A DNA stretch of 64,000 nucleotides from Dacryopinax spathularia. Lineage: Eukaryota; Basidiomycota; Dacrymycetes; Dacrymycetales; Dacrymycetaceae. Position numbers and translations under genes: made by a program. Positions 1 to 12,264 of this stretch are shown here, piece after piece (positions within the stretch are counted from its first letter, which is position 1; the number at the start of each line of letters is the position of its first letter). The stretch covers positions 930,001 through 994,000 of the forward strand of contig JBBPFI010000012.1 in assembly GCA_037974965.1 (NCBI GenBank), in the 5' to 3' direction. The notes under the pieces were generated by a model. The model did not search any database. It was not told where the DNA came from and saw nothing but the letters and a program-made list of their open reading frames with translations.

Positions 1-348
1 CCTCACTCGTACTCCATTCCTCCCTACTTCGCCTGGTCTAACCGGCTTCTCGTTCACGTCTTCTTCCGTCTCCTCTTCGTCGTCGTCCGACTCAGCAAGA
101 AAGATGCCTCGTTGGGCGTTGGACATCTTCCGGAGTATGGTTCGTAGTCCGCGTTTCGGCAGCCATACTACCGCTAGGAAGACCACAAGGAGCAAAATGC
201 CAGCACCGACCATTGGTGCTGTCCGGCTGTATGGTGATGGCTGCGGGGGCGGTAGTGGTGGGACGAACGCGACGCCTGTCAGGTCGGACACGTCTTCAGC
301 GAAGGAAGGGGTATCTTCTGCCAGGCAGGCGGCGGTGTGGCATGACAT
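1..348 (-). CDS. Partial single-pass membrane protein, function unknown
   Basis: The frame is open from an ATG at 348 to the window edge (116 codons, no stop), so the 3' part of the gene is missing. The product has a short N-terminal segment with several Cys and acidic residues, a Pro-rich stretch (PPLPPPQPSP) and then one strong hydrophobic helix (about residues 46-62, with LLLVVFLAVVWL). A basic patch (KRGLRTILRK) follows, and then a run of Asp/Glu (SDDDEEETEED). This order suggests one membrane span with a basic-then-acidic cytoplasmic tail. No cleavable signal peptide is visible at this start, so an upstream exon is possible. I do not recognise the family. Confidence 0.45.
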   Translation of the reverse strand, partial: MSCHTAACLAEDTPSFAEDVSDLTGVAFVPPLPPPQPSPYSRTAPMVGAGILLLVVFLAVVWLPKRGLRTILRKMSNAQRGIFLAESDDDEEETEEDVNEKPVRPGEVGRNGVRVR

Positions 349-2606
349 GTCTTTTCTTCATTTCCATGTTAACTCCGAGACAATAGCGAGGAACGTGCGA
401 CGTACTGCATACCGCGGCGGACTGCGGGGCTCATGATTTCTCCAATCCGTGTATGGTGGAAATGAGCGCAATGAAAATTACAGAAGGGCGAGATTTGCAG
501 AAAGAGGAGAATCCGTGCACACCTTCCCCTAGTGTGCGTACTTATCTTATCCGCAGCCAGTGTTGATTTCAGACATCGTACCCTGTCCAGGAGCAAGGAC
601 GCCAACTCCGAGTCAAGTCTGACGGAGGCCCGGGGCGCGAGAAAGCTCCCGCTCGCGCTCCGCGCAACTCTGTCGGCCAAGTGTCCAAAAATAGGGTGAC
701 ACACGTCCACCGCAGACCATGGTCTTGCCTAGCCTGCTGATGGAAAGGAATTCGAGAACGTGTCGCTTGCGTGCTATTCATCCATCCAGGTGCCAGAGAG
801 CGGTAGGGTGATAGGGCAGGATAGGTTGCGGGTATGGATGGCCCGTGCTGGCGGGTCCTTTGCGTTCCGAGGAAGGCACGTTTCGCGGGAATGACTGGTA
901 TGCTAGGGTCCTTCAGGGCCGGGCTAGTCCGTAATCTTTTCCCGTGAATTCCGATGCGTTGATGCGGATGCTTTTGTGAATCCCTTGTCTTTTGCCATCA
1001 TGTCTTTGCCCACTCGTGAAGATGTCTGGGGTGTCCCATAACTCCGACTCCTTGAGGTGGAGTCTTGATTCAGATCGTTATCATATCTCTCCCAGCCAGC
1101 CTGGGGATAAGGCGCGTCAAGGTCTTGCGGTTGTCGCCATAGCTCAAGACCGGTCTGGGGCAGATCTGCGACACAGCCAAAATGCCCTATACGGGGCCGT
1201 CAGTCAGACAAGGACAGCCACCCGACAGCCCCGCTGGCAGATGTTCGCTGATAGCCCTTAGACCTCGCGCTCACCGCAGGCCATCAAGGGTAGGCCGGTG
1301 CATGGCCAAGCACCGCTGCCACTTGCTGCTCTGTGGATGGTCAACGTGCTGTTAGGGCTTGGGCGGAAATGCCCGGGTTTCGTCATTGATGATCATGCTC
1401 GGTGAAGGGTCTAGAGCCGGGCCAAGCTTATCATCAAAGATGACAAGACGACGAGATGACAAGTTGGTTGACAGTGGAAAGACACGGTGTCTATGTCTTC
1501 GGGTCCGGCGCTTTGCTTTTGACAGCTCCGGACTGCAAGGCTGGGAACCGCGATAAACCATAGAGTCGCAGGAAGGCGTCATCACCCTGCTGGGTCTGGA
1601 TTCAGCGTTCGAACGGTACTCCAGCTGAGAGCTTCTCAGGCAGTTCAACACGTTCATCTTTCCACGGAAAGGGTGCGTAACGGGCGTTGGTGGAGCACGC
1701 ATACAAATGGTCAGCAAGTGGACTTGACAGTTGTCAGAGCGGCGTGCTTACTTAAGGACAGTCAAACTGAACAGTATTTTAGGGCCTCATCCAACCCAAA
1801 GCAGGCGAACTCCCTGCCAAGGCATCCATCAACTAGCCAAGTCGGTGGACGAGGGCGGAACCGCACGACTTGAGGATCCTGACTCATTGATAATGTCCGT
1901 TCCTGCTGATGGGACGGTCCCTCCTTAGCGCTGTCAGCCTTCTTAGCATGCTCTCCTGTCGAGGGGCCGGGTGGAGGGAGGTTCTAAGGGAGCTCATGGT
2001 GTGTCGGCATTGTGGTCAGGCACTTGGAACATGGGGGGGACTCTACTCTGACCGCATTATAGCGGACAGTCTTCTATTCCGCACAGAGCAGGTCGCTGCC
2101 TGCCAAAAACTGAGCTGGAAAACTATCAGCATGGCTCGTCCTACAGTACGGGGACTAGCTTGGCTGGTCGGTACTCGCCTGCGTTCTCTCGTCTCCGACC
2201 CGGATACCCCGTCTCGCCTCCGAATATCCCCACCAGCTCCATCGCGATCCCCAAGCAACGTGAAACTTCCGCGCGAACATTCAGTAGTCACCTTTCCGCA
2301 CATTGGGTACGGGCGTATTCCGCACCTCCGAGTTATGTGGCGACGCCGGCGTATCTCCTCCTCCGTTGCTCTTTGGTGACCGATAACGAAGTGAGAATTG
2401 GGGTTGCAGCAGACATGTCTATTTATGACGTTGCTGACCCGCTATCGTACTGTACTGTAGTGACTTTAGGTCTACAATAATTGCCCTTGTTATACATGCT
2501 TGCGATATTATCCGTACGCTCTAGAGACCAAAACACACTGAACAATCACAACAGAAATGAAATTACAGCTCATTCGCCCACCAGGAGCGACAGAGCTGTC
2601 AGTGGC
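349..2606. other. Stretch with no recognised gene
   Basis: Only short overlapping open frames of unbiased composition are present on both strands. I see no splice-consistent exons, tRNA, recognisable transposon or notable repeat. It probably holds the upstream region of the minus-strand gene at the window start and the downstream region of the next minus-strand gene. Confidence 0.4.
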
Positions 2607-3101
2607 TCATATCGGCCTCTCCGCCATCTGCTGCTTCTCATTTACCGGCCAGCCCTTCCCTTGTGCAGGGGTAGACGACATAGGCCCCGCAACCGCATAC
2701 CCTCCGTCTGGCAGGTCTGTCCGCAGAAGTGTGCGCATCCCGCGTTGTCGTGCGCGCCAGACGTTGACGAACAGGAGGAGGATGGCGATGGCTGCGTAGA
2801 GGAGACGGGTGCTGCCCGGGTGGATGGCGTATTCTGCTGCTGCGCCTGCTGCCATGAGGAGGGAGGCACCGCCGAGGGTGTTGTTGAGCCTGTGAGCTGC
2901 GTTAGCTGCTATGTAGGTGCGGGCACAGAAAACGGCAAGGCTCACGTAGGTGGTACTGGGCTCATTTTGGGTTGAGTGGTCTAGAAGACGAGCTGTAGGT
3001 TGGTATCGTCTTAGAACGCGGGTATGCGTAGTATATGCGCAGCAAAGGAGGTGCTGGAGCTGACGAGCACAGATAGTTGAGGAGTTCGTCCTTTCCGTCA
3101 T
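2607..3101 (-). CDS. Small multi-pass membrane protein, function unknown
   Basis: The clear coding part runs from about 2975 to the stop at 2607. It carries two to three hydrophobic helices: one around VSLAVFCARTYIAANAAH, one around LGGASLLMAAGAAAEYAI and one around LLYAAIAILLLFVNVW. A basic loop (RARQRGMRTLLR) and a polar tail follow. The N-terminal 40 residues of the frame are of low complexity and may be untranslated, or may be replaced by an upstream exon, so the start is uncertain. No family was recognised. The 490 bases downstream of its start (3102-3589) show nothing I can identify. Confidence 0.45.
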   Translation of the reverse strand: MTERTNSSTICARQLQHLLCCAYTTHTRVLRRYQPTARLLDHSTQNEPSTTYVSLAVFCARTYIAANAAHRLNNTLGGASLLMAAGAAAEYAIHPGSTRLLYAAIAILLLFVNVWRARQRGMRTLLRTDLPDGGYAVAGPMSSTPAQGKGWPVNEKQQMAERPI

Positions 3102-3589
3102 AGCTCCAGCTTATAAGGCTGAGCCCAGGACTCAATTTCTCCGCGTGTATCGCTTCAATCAAGAGAACGCTCCCTCCTTCTTGCGATACGCACACGATCT
3201 ATCTCTCCTCCGACCAAGGCAGCTACAGGCAGCAGGATATGCCCGGTGCGCGCATGTCCGCAGAGGGCGACGATCAACCGACGGGCGGGAGAAGTCGTGA
3301 GCGTCGCGGATCGCTGGGCGCTAAATTATACGCGCGTCGCGGCTTGAGAAGCAGCACGGGCCCTCGGCGGAAGCGAAGCGACGCGAATGTTGGAGCGACG
3401 ATCATCTCATCTTTGCCTTCGGATTTCATAACTCTCCTTCATTCGACCACTCTGTTGATCTTCGCATTGAGCTTGCCTAACAATATTGTATTCAAACCAA
3501 GCTTCTGCCTTTCTGGTCTGGAGGAGCCACCGAATTCACAGGCTTGCGAAAGCAGCCGCATGACATCAATCGCCTTCGCGCTATTGAAC

Positions 3590-5900
3590 GCACCCGCATG
3601 GGGGCGGCCCTTGCGCTCGCGTCTTTCCTCGCTACTTATACGTTGGCTCGCCCACACTACTGTTGCCTGGCCGCCTGGCCAAGGACTCCAACATCTTGAT
3701 CCTCCGCTGGTATGGCGATACTCTGCATGATATGCTGTGATGTGCACACGAACCGGCCGCTTCTTGGCATTGGGCACCGATTTCTGGAGCGAGGCGATCA
3801 GGAAAAGAAGGCAGGGGACGGTCGTCTCGTTCCTGGAGTTCTCACTCCACTATCGACCATCAGGAGAAGTACAAACGACAGACGTGTCCAGCACACAAAT
3901 AACGCTAATAAAGACAAAGACGAGATTGTCCAATCAAGATCGCAGACTCGCTGTCCTGGGCCTCGTGTCACCTCCTCCGAGACTCCGAGACTTACCTCCA
4001 TATGTCAATGTAGCGTACCCGACTCGTTCCTATATGGGGTACTTTGTCCGTATTGCGCCGCTTGAGCTGTTCCTTGCTGGCTACTAGTAGCTTGAGGTTG
4101 GGGATACAGCGGATACTCGAACGCCGTTGCGCGGAAAGCCGGTGGGATACTGTACCGATACGACTCCGGTACTGCGTTCCCCGCCCCACTCGCGGTATTC
4201 CTCGGCCGGAGCTGACCAGCCGGCGAAACGGGCGTAGAGAGCGTCCCGACCTCCGAGACCTCCGGACCGACCTCCTCCCATCCTCTCGGGAGCGTGGCAG
4301 CCTCGTCCAGCGCTTCCCTCATCCGTTGGTTCATGAACGCCTTCCTGATCTGGAGGAAGATGACGACGAGCAGGACGAGCCCTGCTAGTCCGCCAAGCGT
4401 TCCGCCGACTACGGCACCGACGTTTACTCCGCTCGAGGAGGTCGGGCTCGCTCCTCCTTCTGCGTTTCCTATGGGCGTCCCGGCGGGGTTCTGATTCCTG
4501 GACTGGGTGAGCTGGGAAGATGCGTGCCCAGAAGGGGAACTAACAGAGTGCTTGTGTAGGTGATGATGGTCACTGTTGGGCTCGTGGTTGGTGTACTGCC
4601 AGGCGGTCAGGGAAGACCCAAACGAGTGAATGACATACTGACGAGGACGTGACAGGAGGCGCATATGGTCTATCAAACAATCAGCTATCGAGCATATTGG
4701 AACAACAGCACGCGCACGAGCTTGATGTCGCTGAAGAAGTCGGGCTGGTTCTACATCACGACATTGTCACTCGTCATATCACCATCCAGTAACCACTTAC
4801 GAAGTGCTCGAGCTAGTCGGGGTCGTGGAGCTCCTATCAACGTCAGCCCCCGATACACCCACATATGGAGCAATATGCGAATTTCTCTCACGTGATCAAG
4901 GAAGGCGAAGACGTGGGCCTATACTTCCATCAGCAACGCCCAAGCGAGAGAAAGACCGCCATACGAGCGACTAGACGGCGAGGACAACGAACTTGACCTA
5001 GTTCAGCTTGAGATACGATATTCCACCCATCACCCAACGGCTCGGACGTACCCAGAGAGCGTCGCAGTGGACAAGCTGCTCGTCAACCCGCTACAGCCTG
5101 TCAGCAGAGACCGACTACTCCCAACCCATTTACGAACCCGGACATTGTGCTGGGACTCGTCATACCGCTGGCGGTCGAATCTGTCGATCTAGCTCTCTTT
5201 CTCAGCTCCAGCTCGGAACGCGTGTCAGTGGACTTGCGTTCCCGTAGCCGTCCCGGTCGCACCCATGGTCGTCGATTGGCTACTCCCGCTCATTAATCAG
5301 ACGTTCCGCACGCCGAGGAATGCACGGTGCATACCTCATGCTACCTGATGAGGTCAACGGGCCAGGAAATGGGGGAACAGGCGTAGGACCAAAGCCGCTA
5401 CCTCCCCGATGAGCCATCCTACCTCCAGCAATATACAATCGTGCACGAACAACGGGTTGGTAGTTGTCATCCTCGCAGCTCAAGACTCAAGTACACCGTT
5501 CGAGTTGATGGTCGCTAGTCGTACAGCGTACAGCGTACACTGGCAGCGTACAGCGAGGAGCCATCGTTCGCTGATAGACATGCTACGTTCCCAACTTCCT
5601 TCTGCGCCCTGGTCTGCTGTTCGAAATCAGCGAGCAACCCCTTTGCCCGTGCATCTGCAGGCTGAACATGCGAAGCGGCCAGCAACCGTTTTCCAGCAAC
5701 GGGAGTCGCGTGACAGCTATGCTAAGCTGGCAACGACAGCGTCGTGAGAAGCAAGAAGAAGACGCGAGAAGAGTGTCCCCTAATTCTCAAGAGAAGGGGA
5801 AGGCTGTGCGCCTTCTTCAGACTTCTGAGTGTCCCGTTTTGGTCGGCACAGGTGAGAGACTCCTTACTATTCTGGCCCACCGAATTTGACTGTCTTTAAA
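3590..5900. repeat. Tandem direct duplication, unit 1
   Basis: This unit matches the next one (about 5925-7960) in order and orientation over its length. Matching blocks include the sequence around 3710-3760 with that around 6055-6110 (tatggcgatact..), and the coding body at 4010-4500 with 6350-6790. The blocks at 4510 and 6838 (gctgggaagatgc), at 4800 and 7130 (acgaagYgctcgag) and at 5910 and 7935 (atcRcacagcaYtcgtac) also match. The copies differ by many substitutions and small indels, so the duplication is not recent. Boundaries are approximate. Confidence 0.7.
4005..5790 (-). pseudogene. Tandem membrane-protein paralogue, copy 1 (5' end probably broken)
   Basis: The C-terminal coding body is open (about 4676 down to 4005). 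It has a Ser/Thr-rich stalk, a glycine-rich transmembrane helix (VGAVVGGTLGGLAGLVLLVV) with basic residues after it (QIRKAF), and a cytoplasmic tail with PESYRY, EYPLYP and SQQGTAQ motifs shared with copy 2. The family type (signal peptide, N-terminal ectodomain, Ser-rich stalk, one membrane span, disordered tail) is common in Agaricomycetes and has no assigned function. At the place equivalent to the copy 2 signal peptide (about 5720-5790) the hydrophobic frame GHSSRVFFLLLTTLSLPA is still readable. Both ATG codons of copy 2 have been lost there and a stop follows. Either the gene is dead or it starts elsewhere. Confidence 0.5.
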
Positions 5901-5924
5901 AGAAGGTACCATCGCACAGCATTC

Positions 5925-7960
5925 GTACACGCCGCCTAGCAGCCATTCCGCATCCTGGTCTCTGTCGCGCACGTCTTTCAGCACTATTTATAGCTTGGCT
6001 TGCCAGACGGGAGGGCGGTTTTGCAGCTTCTGGACTCAAACGTCTGGATTGTCCGCCACTATGGCGATACTGCGATGACTGGTTGTGATGCAGATACCCA
6101 CCGGCCATATCTCGCGTCGTTTGCCGGAACGAACAGGAGAAGGCTGAGCTTGTGGAGTTCTCATCTACAATATCGGCTCTACAAACAGGTACAACTAACG
6201 TGTCCGGCAATACATCAATCTAATGGAGACAGAGCCAAGACTTTCCGGCCATGATCGCAGTCGTGCCCTCCGCGCCGCCTCCCAACTCCGAGACTTGCTC
6301 CTTGTGCCACGGGCTGGAACCGCTTGTATACCCATACGGCATGTTCTGGCCGAGCGCGCCAACTTGAGCTGTTCCCTGCTGGCTAGGATGCGCTTCTGGG
6401 TACATCGGATACTCGAAAAATGCCGGCATGCTATTGCAGCGATAGGACTCCGGCCCATTCCCATCTTCTGCAGCGGTGTTCGTCGCCTGGAGCTCAACAG
6501 GGGAATTCGAAGGCGGCGGACGAATTGCGCCAACCTCCGCGACCTCGCGGCTGTCACGGCGTGGTCTAGGCGGCGCTACACCCTCCCGGTCCGCCCCTTC
6601 CCTCATCAGCTGGTACTTGAAGGTCTTCCGGACCTGTAAGACGATCAGGACTAGCAAGACTAGAACCAGACCTCCAAGAGTGCCGCCGACTAAGGCACCA
6701 ACGTTTACTCCGCCTGAGGAGGTCGTGCTGGCTCCTTGTGCGTTCCCGTCTGGAGTCCCGACGCCGAGGGTTGTCCCGCTCAAGGACGCTGTGCTGGTTG
6801 CTCCTGGGTTTCCCACTGGTGCCGTCCTGAACAAGGTAAGCTGGGAAGATGCTTACCGCAAGAGGAACTTGCAGAATCTGTGTTATCGTGTCTACACTCG
6901 GCCGTGGATTCGCTGGTGTACTGCAAAGAAATCAGGTACGGGCAGTCGATGCTGTAGGATATTGACACTGACGCAACAGGTTGCGCATACGCTCTAACCG
7001 AAATCAATCTCAGCTATCGAACACTCCGGAGTAGGATGGATGCTCACGACAGAGATGTGATGGAAGAGGTGAAAGGAGCACTACGCCACAGCATCTCAGC
7101 ACCTATCATCACCCGAGACTGGCAAAACTACGTACGAAGCGCTCGAGTAAAGGATCAACGTCATGCGAGCTACCAGAGTGGTTCGAGAATGAGTTTGTCC
7201 TGTCTACCCTCTCAATCGTTATCCTCCGCGTGCAAGTACGAGAAGATACACGCTGTGGAGAAACTGCTCGGCCGCCGATCGGTCCTTGTCAACACATGCC
7301 GACTGCCCGTAGCCCTTCTACTTACCTGGATCTCGCACTTGGACTCGACGCAGGACTGGAAGTGAAGCCTGGCGACCTGTCTGTCCCACACATCTTTCAA
7401 ATATCGAGTTGTCAGATCCGCGTTACAAGCGCCGCAGTCACGCTCATTCCCATCGACTAGGGACGATGCTTACATCAGTCTCCAGCGATACGTGCTCGGA
7501 AAGGATGGCATACCGTATTTCGCCCGGGCAATCCACTCCATCTGTCAGCTAGGCGACCGCACGAGAATTGATGGCCACCAGTGTACATCAAGGATACTGT
7601 GATGCGAAGCGGTTTGCTGCGATACATGTTCCACTCCCCTGACCACCGAATACCGGGTTTCCAAGAGTCCAGCCTGAACATGGCCAGCCGTGCATCGCCA
7701 GCTACCATACATGGGAAGATGATGAAAGTCAGGTGACAGCAATGCATCCCCCAACAACAGGCAAGACAGAGTAGCGAGAAGGAAGAGGAAGACGCAAGAA
7801 CTTTGTCCCATACTCCATGCACGAGAGGGTAGAAGAAACACCCTTTCATGTAAGGGAGTTCCATTTTGGCACGTACGGGTAAGAACACGTCAATATTCCC
7901 TCCTACCATTTTGGTCGTCTACAAAAATAGATATCATCACACAGCACTCGTACAACCCAA
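5925..7960. repeat. Tandem direct duplication, unit 2
   Basis: Second unit of the tandem pair, directly abutting the first. It holds the better preserved copy of the membrane-protein gene plus its flanks. Its left flank (about 5930-6130) matches the region 3600-3790 that precedes unit 1's gene body, and its right flank resembles 5830-5940. The duplicated segment therefore contained a whole gene with promoter and terminator regions. Confidence 0.7.
6220..7811 (-). CDS. Tandem membrane-protein paralogue, copy 2
   Basis: An ATG at 7811 opens a typical signal peptide (MGQSSCVFLFLLATLSCLLL, then GDA). The ectodomain exons between about 7740 and 6850 need several short introns, which I could only partly resolve; a good donor (gtaagc) ends one exon near 7475 and another (gtaagt) lies near 7326. 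The last exon (about 6834-6220) encodes a Ser/Thr/Gly stalk and a membrane helix (VGALVGGTLGGLVLVLLVLI). A basic stop-transfer segment (QVRKTFKYQ) and a tail with PESYRC, FEYPMYPE and SQQGTAQ follow. Expected topology is type I in the plasma membrane. Function unknown. Exon joins in the ectodomain are uncertain and a frame disruption there cannot be excluded. Confidence 0.5.
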
Positions 7961-8012
7961 ACCCCGTTCAACCAGCCCACACAACCGCCCCGTCTCCCAG
8001 TCTCCCAGGCAA

Positions 8013-10160
8013 TCAAGCGGCAGCGCGCAGTTCTTTCTCCTCCGTATACTCCCACCCCTTCCCATCCAAGACCGTCCCATCAACACAAACGACCTCTTCC
8101 CTCCCCACCTCCTCCCACCCGAGCCCCTTCTCCCGAATGGCGCGCTGCACGCCCGTCGGCCAGACCTTACATATCAGCCAATACACCACAAAACTCGTAC
8201 AGAAGCTCAATAGCCAGCCGAGTTGGCCCATTTCTGTTGCTGGCCGGGAGACGGTTGCGCCTAGTGAACCGACGAACCCTGCGAAGGGGAGCGCTACCCC
8301 GGCGAGGTAGGCGATGAGCGCTTGGACGTTCCACCCGCGGTGGTAGTAGTAGTATGGGTTCTGGCGCGAGCCGTCGTACAGGTTGGCGATGAAGATGTTC
8401 CCTTTCGTCAGGAGCCAGTCTGGGCGTCCAAGCGTCAGCCCTTCAATACAGCACCACTGAGCGGAGAGGAAGGAAAGAAGAGACGTACAGTCGCAGATCA
8501 TGATCGCCACCACACTGGCCATGAACAGCCCGTACCCCGCCAAGAACGTCGTGAACACGCCTGCGCTCTTAAGGATCTTCCACGGACAAATCGCAAACGC
8601 CAAGAACTCGACCACGAACTGTCCTCTCGGGATAGTCACATACCTCGGAAAAAGCATCGCGCTATCGCTCCCAAACGGAATCATATTCGCCGCTATGTTC
8701 GTGCCCAGTATACTGAGCAGCCAGGTGGAGGCGCAGAGGAAGACTGCGAATCGTGCGCCTGATGTCCAGTAGCGGTCCATTATGGCTGTTAGGAGGTCCC
8801 ATTGGTTCCAGAGGGCTAGGCCCCAGGAGGCGTTTATCGCTGCTGTGGATAGGATCCCGAGGCTCGCGGAGAGTGTGACGGCCAGTGGGTTGGTGAGGAG
8901 TTGGGACCACATCGCCCCTGTTTTTGTCCTGCTCCAGCGGGCGATGTCGGGCTGGTTCGTTATGAGCGTCGCTGTATTCCCCATCCCGGAATTGATAGCG
9001 CTGACGAAGAACCAGCCCCATGCGCCTCCCGCCCCTGCGCCCGTAGGGGAAAGCGCGGTGAGGGAAAGGTTGGCGCGAGTGTTGACCATACAGAATATGA
9101 ACAGGCCCCAACAAGCAGGGACGATGACGATCGACTTGAACCAGAAGAAGGCGCGGAGCTGGTAGGGCCTGAAGGCGCAGAACCCGAGGTGGAGGAGCCA
9201 GAAGAGGAAGAAGGCGAGCATGCCTGCGGAGGTTATCCCCACGCTGGAGGGGATCGTGTTGGGGATGTTGGTGTAGCCGTGGCCGAAGACGGCTTGGAGG
9301 ATGTTGCCCATCAGGGAGGCGCCGGAGTACACTATATGCGTCCTTATCAGCCCTCACTCCAAATTACCGAAGTTGGAGAGGGGCAGGAACCCGAACTCAC
9401 ACTGCACCCCATACCAAATAATCGCCAGCGCCGCCCTCGCCCCCACAAAATAATAGCTCCCCCACATCCCAAACACGCTCCTGGCCACACACGGATATCC
9501 CAAATGATACACGCTCGCCGCGCGCGAGTTGAAGAACATTGCGATGCTGGAGATGAGCTGGGAGAGGAAGATGACGAGGATGGCTTGCCACCAGTTGAGC
9601 CCGATGCCGATCATTGAGGAGCCGAGTGTCCAGTTGCCGAACGAGAGACCCCAGTAGAAGGTTACGTAGTTGTACCATGCCCAGGCTGGCGCGTACTATC
9701 AGCATCTCTCTCCTCATCATTCACGAAAAAGGGCACGCACTTCGCTTATGCGCCGGGGTTGGGTCCAGATCTGCCATCTTGTCAGTCTAGTTCGACGTGT
9801 TAGAGCGCATACTGTATATGCACACGCACCCTCGTTACTCCACGTATTCTTCCTCGGCCCCACATGCCCATGCCTATCCAGCTCCGTATCCGGCACCCTC
9901 ACCCACCGCTCAAACGCCTCCCAGCTCGTCCAAGCACGCTTGAAGTTGTCCCATTTCTGTCTCGCAGACACCTGGATAGACGAACGAGCGGGGGAGTGCA
10001 CACGTTGGGCGTGGGCAGAGGCGGGGGGGTGTTTGAGGTCGATTTTCTCGAGGGGGACGTCTTCTGCTGAGGAGGTGTCTAGTACCGCCTGAGGTTGTGT
10101 GGGGGGAGGAGTGGGCCGGGCGAGCGCAGCTAGTGAGGTGTTGTCGATGGTCGCTGCCAT
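8013..10160 (-). CDS. NCS1-family nucleobase/nucleoside/allantoin permease
   Basis: Five exons (10160-9830, 9770-9741, 9685-9401, 9331-8489, 8419-8013) give a 631-residue protein, close to the usual fungal length. The N-terminal 100 residues are hydrophilic and cytoplasmic. The NCS1 hallmark NEDLDPTPAHKRTWAWYNY then leads into about 12 membrane helices. Family blocks include SYYFVGARAALAIIWYGVQ, the substrate-site region NQPDIARWSR, and SILGTNIAANMIPFGSD followed by FPRYVTIPRGQ. ICDYWLLTKGN is restored only by splicing the 69-base intron at 8420-8488. The protein is a proton-coupled importer in the plasma membrane, of the FUR4/DAL4/FUI1 group. Uracil, uridine and allantoin cannot be told apart by eye. 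Confidence 0.9.
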
Positions 10161-10860
10161 GTCGCCTCACCACTGTAGTCGCAGGGACGATGGTGGCTGA
10201 GGCTCGTCGTGGTGGTCGACAAGTATCTCACGACAGGAACACCAAGCGGGTAGATAAAGACCACCCCACACTCCAAGGCCCGAGGCACAGCGAGCAGATC
10301 TTCTCCCCGCTTCTGACTGTCCTTATCCACCAGCGCCTCCCCAACTCAGCACCGGTTATCAGCCCTTCCCCCACCTGCTTCCCGTCCTGCTCCACGCGGT
10401 TGTCATCCTCCAATAATCAGTCTCGCCCGAAAGAGGACGTATCATTGATTCCATTTTTGGCACACAATTCATGCTGGCTTTGTGTGCTGTGGTATCGTAT
10501 GCCCCGGCGTGTCGTGTGCTCTTTTTTCTCGGTTAGGCGAGGGAGAGATAGGGTTAGGGACCATGCGGAACGGCCTCGGGAGGGCGCTGATGTCATCCGG
10601 TCGGTGGTTGTTTTTGGAGCCGTAGCTCCGGCCGGGTAATTGAGGAAGGGGGGAAAGGGGCTGGGCCAGATGGGAATCCAGAGGGCACGTGACAGCTTCT
10701 TCCATCACTGATGATCCAAGATGTCTTTAACTTACTCGTATGCTTTTCTTTGAGTACGGGCTTGGACATGTCCCGAAGGGCATCCTTCTGAATGGGTGAT
10801 CAAGGACGAGGAAGCTCAGCTCCTCGAAAGCACGGAGCTATCAAGCCTTTAAATGCAGCC

Positions 10861-11916
10861 CTAAACATCAAACGGCTTCCGAGCTACAACATCATATATC
10901 CAAACCCACGCCTCATTCTCCTCATACTCCCTCTCCAAGTCCCGGAGGAACGTCTCCCACTCCTCGTCCGAATACCCCAGGTCGTTTCCTACGCGCGCGT
11001 ATCAATCACCAAACATCGTACTCGTGAGTCGTAAAAAGCAGAGGCACATAACTCACCCGCCTTCAATGCCCCGAGCCTCAGCGCCCTCCAAGCGCCGCGC
11101 ATCACTTCCCTCCACGGCGCGTTCTCCTCCCCAGGGCCGAGCATCCACCTCCGCCTAACAATCCTCACATCCCCAAACCCTGCCTCCCGTAACCAAACCT
11201 CCAGGTTCTCCACAGCGCCAAAATCGATCCCCCTGATCCCCTCAATAGTCGCCGCGAAACCAGCGATCTTGCTCGAATTTGGCAGTGAGTCCGACTGGGG
11301 CTGGATGTATTTGCCTTGGAGCTCTTCGAGCTTTATCCATCCCCCCGGTCTGAGGGCGGCGTAGGTGTTGGAGAGGCAGACCTGCCAGTCCAGGGGAGAG
11401 AAAGCGGCGGCGAGGAATCGTTGATGCACCAGTGCGTATTTCGCACGATACGACTCCGAGGGGAGGGAGAGGATGTCTTGCGTGTGGAAGCTGACTGTCC
11501 TCGCTGGGCTGCTGGTCGGGAAGAGGGAGGGTGTTATGTCGATTGCCTCGATCTCTGCTCCGGGTGGGAGGTGAGCGGCGAGGTCTAGAGCCCATATCCC
11601 TGTTTTGCCACTTCGTTAGCGATCAATTTTAACCCTGCAGGCCAAGGAGAGAGGGAGAGAGGGAGAGAGGAAGATCGACCTGTGCCAGTACCCGAATCAA
11701 GTACCCGGTCGCCTGCTCGCAGCTCGATATCGTCCGGCAAGAGCTTTCCCTCCATCAAGATCCTCATCAGCGCATGTTGTTTGTTAAGCCTGACATATCC
11801 TTATGAGTTAGAGGGCAGAGACAGTGAGAGGGCAAGTGGGAGACAGACCGGACTGCTTCGGGTTGGTCGGAGACCAGGGCGTACTTCTTCAGGTCGGACT
11901 CAGAGTAGAGGGTCAT
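10861..11916 (-). CDS. LaeA/UMTA-type SAM-dependent methyltransferase, paralogue 1
   Basis: Four exons (11916-11849, 11789-11680, 11599-11057, 10988-10861) give 282 residues. The SAM-binding motif I, DRVLDSGTGTGIWALDLA, is split by an intron inside the glycine loop. It is followed by the acidic loop EIEAIDITP and the HQRFLAAAF block, and then by LRPGGWIKLEEL, the post-motif strand typical of class I methyltransferases. The C-terminus has GYSDEEWETFLRDLE. This fold includes the fungal regulator LaeA and many secondary-metabolite methyltransferases; the substrate is not predictable. Exons 2 and 4 have exactly the same lengths (110 and 128 bases) as in the neighbour at 12265-13289, so the two are tandem duplicates. 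Confidence 0.85.
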
Positions 11917-12264
11917 ACTCAGGTCGGTCAGGATGCTGGCACTGCAGCAGCGGGAGGCGGAGGGCGAGCAAGTACCTTGCAAGGTCGGATTGCACGGGTC
12001 GGGCTATATACCGCGCCTTGATTATCCTTAGATTACGTTTAGCGCGCTAGTGAATCGGACGGACGTCGTCCGCATGTCCTGAGCACCGTATTGGGTAGAT
12101 GCTCGTGATCCTTCCTATTCTGACCAGGAAAGGCGGCACTTATCGGCATGCCCAGGTCCAAGAACTGCAACATGAGTATTAGTCCATATTCAAGGGACAG
12201 CAGTGATTGATTGAAGGAACGGAAGGAAGAGGGCTTCTGATTGGTATGATGGTATCTGAACAGG

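Noticed and set aside
8322-9617. Plus-strand open frames of 127-238 codons opposite the NCS1 permease
   Set aside because: They are antisense to well supported permease exons, lack motifs and have the Arg/Glu/Pro-biased composition expected of a shadow frame.
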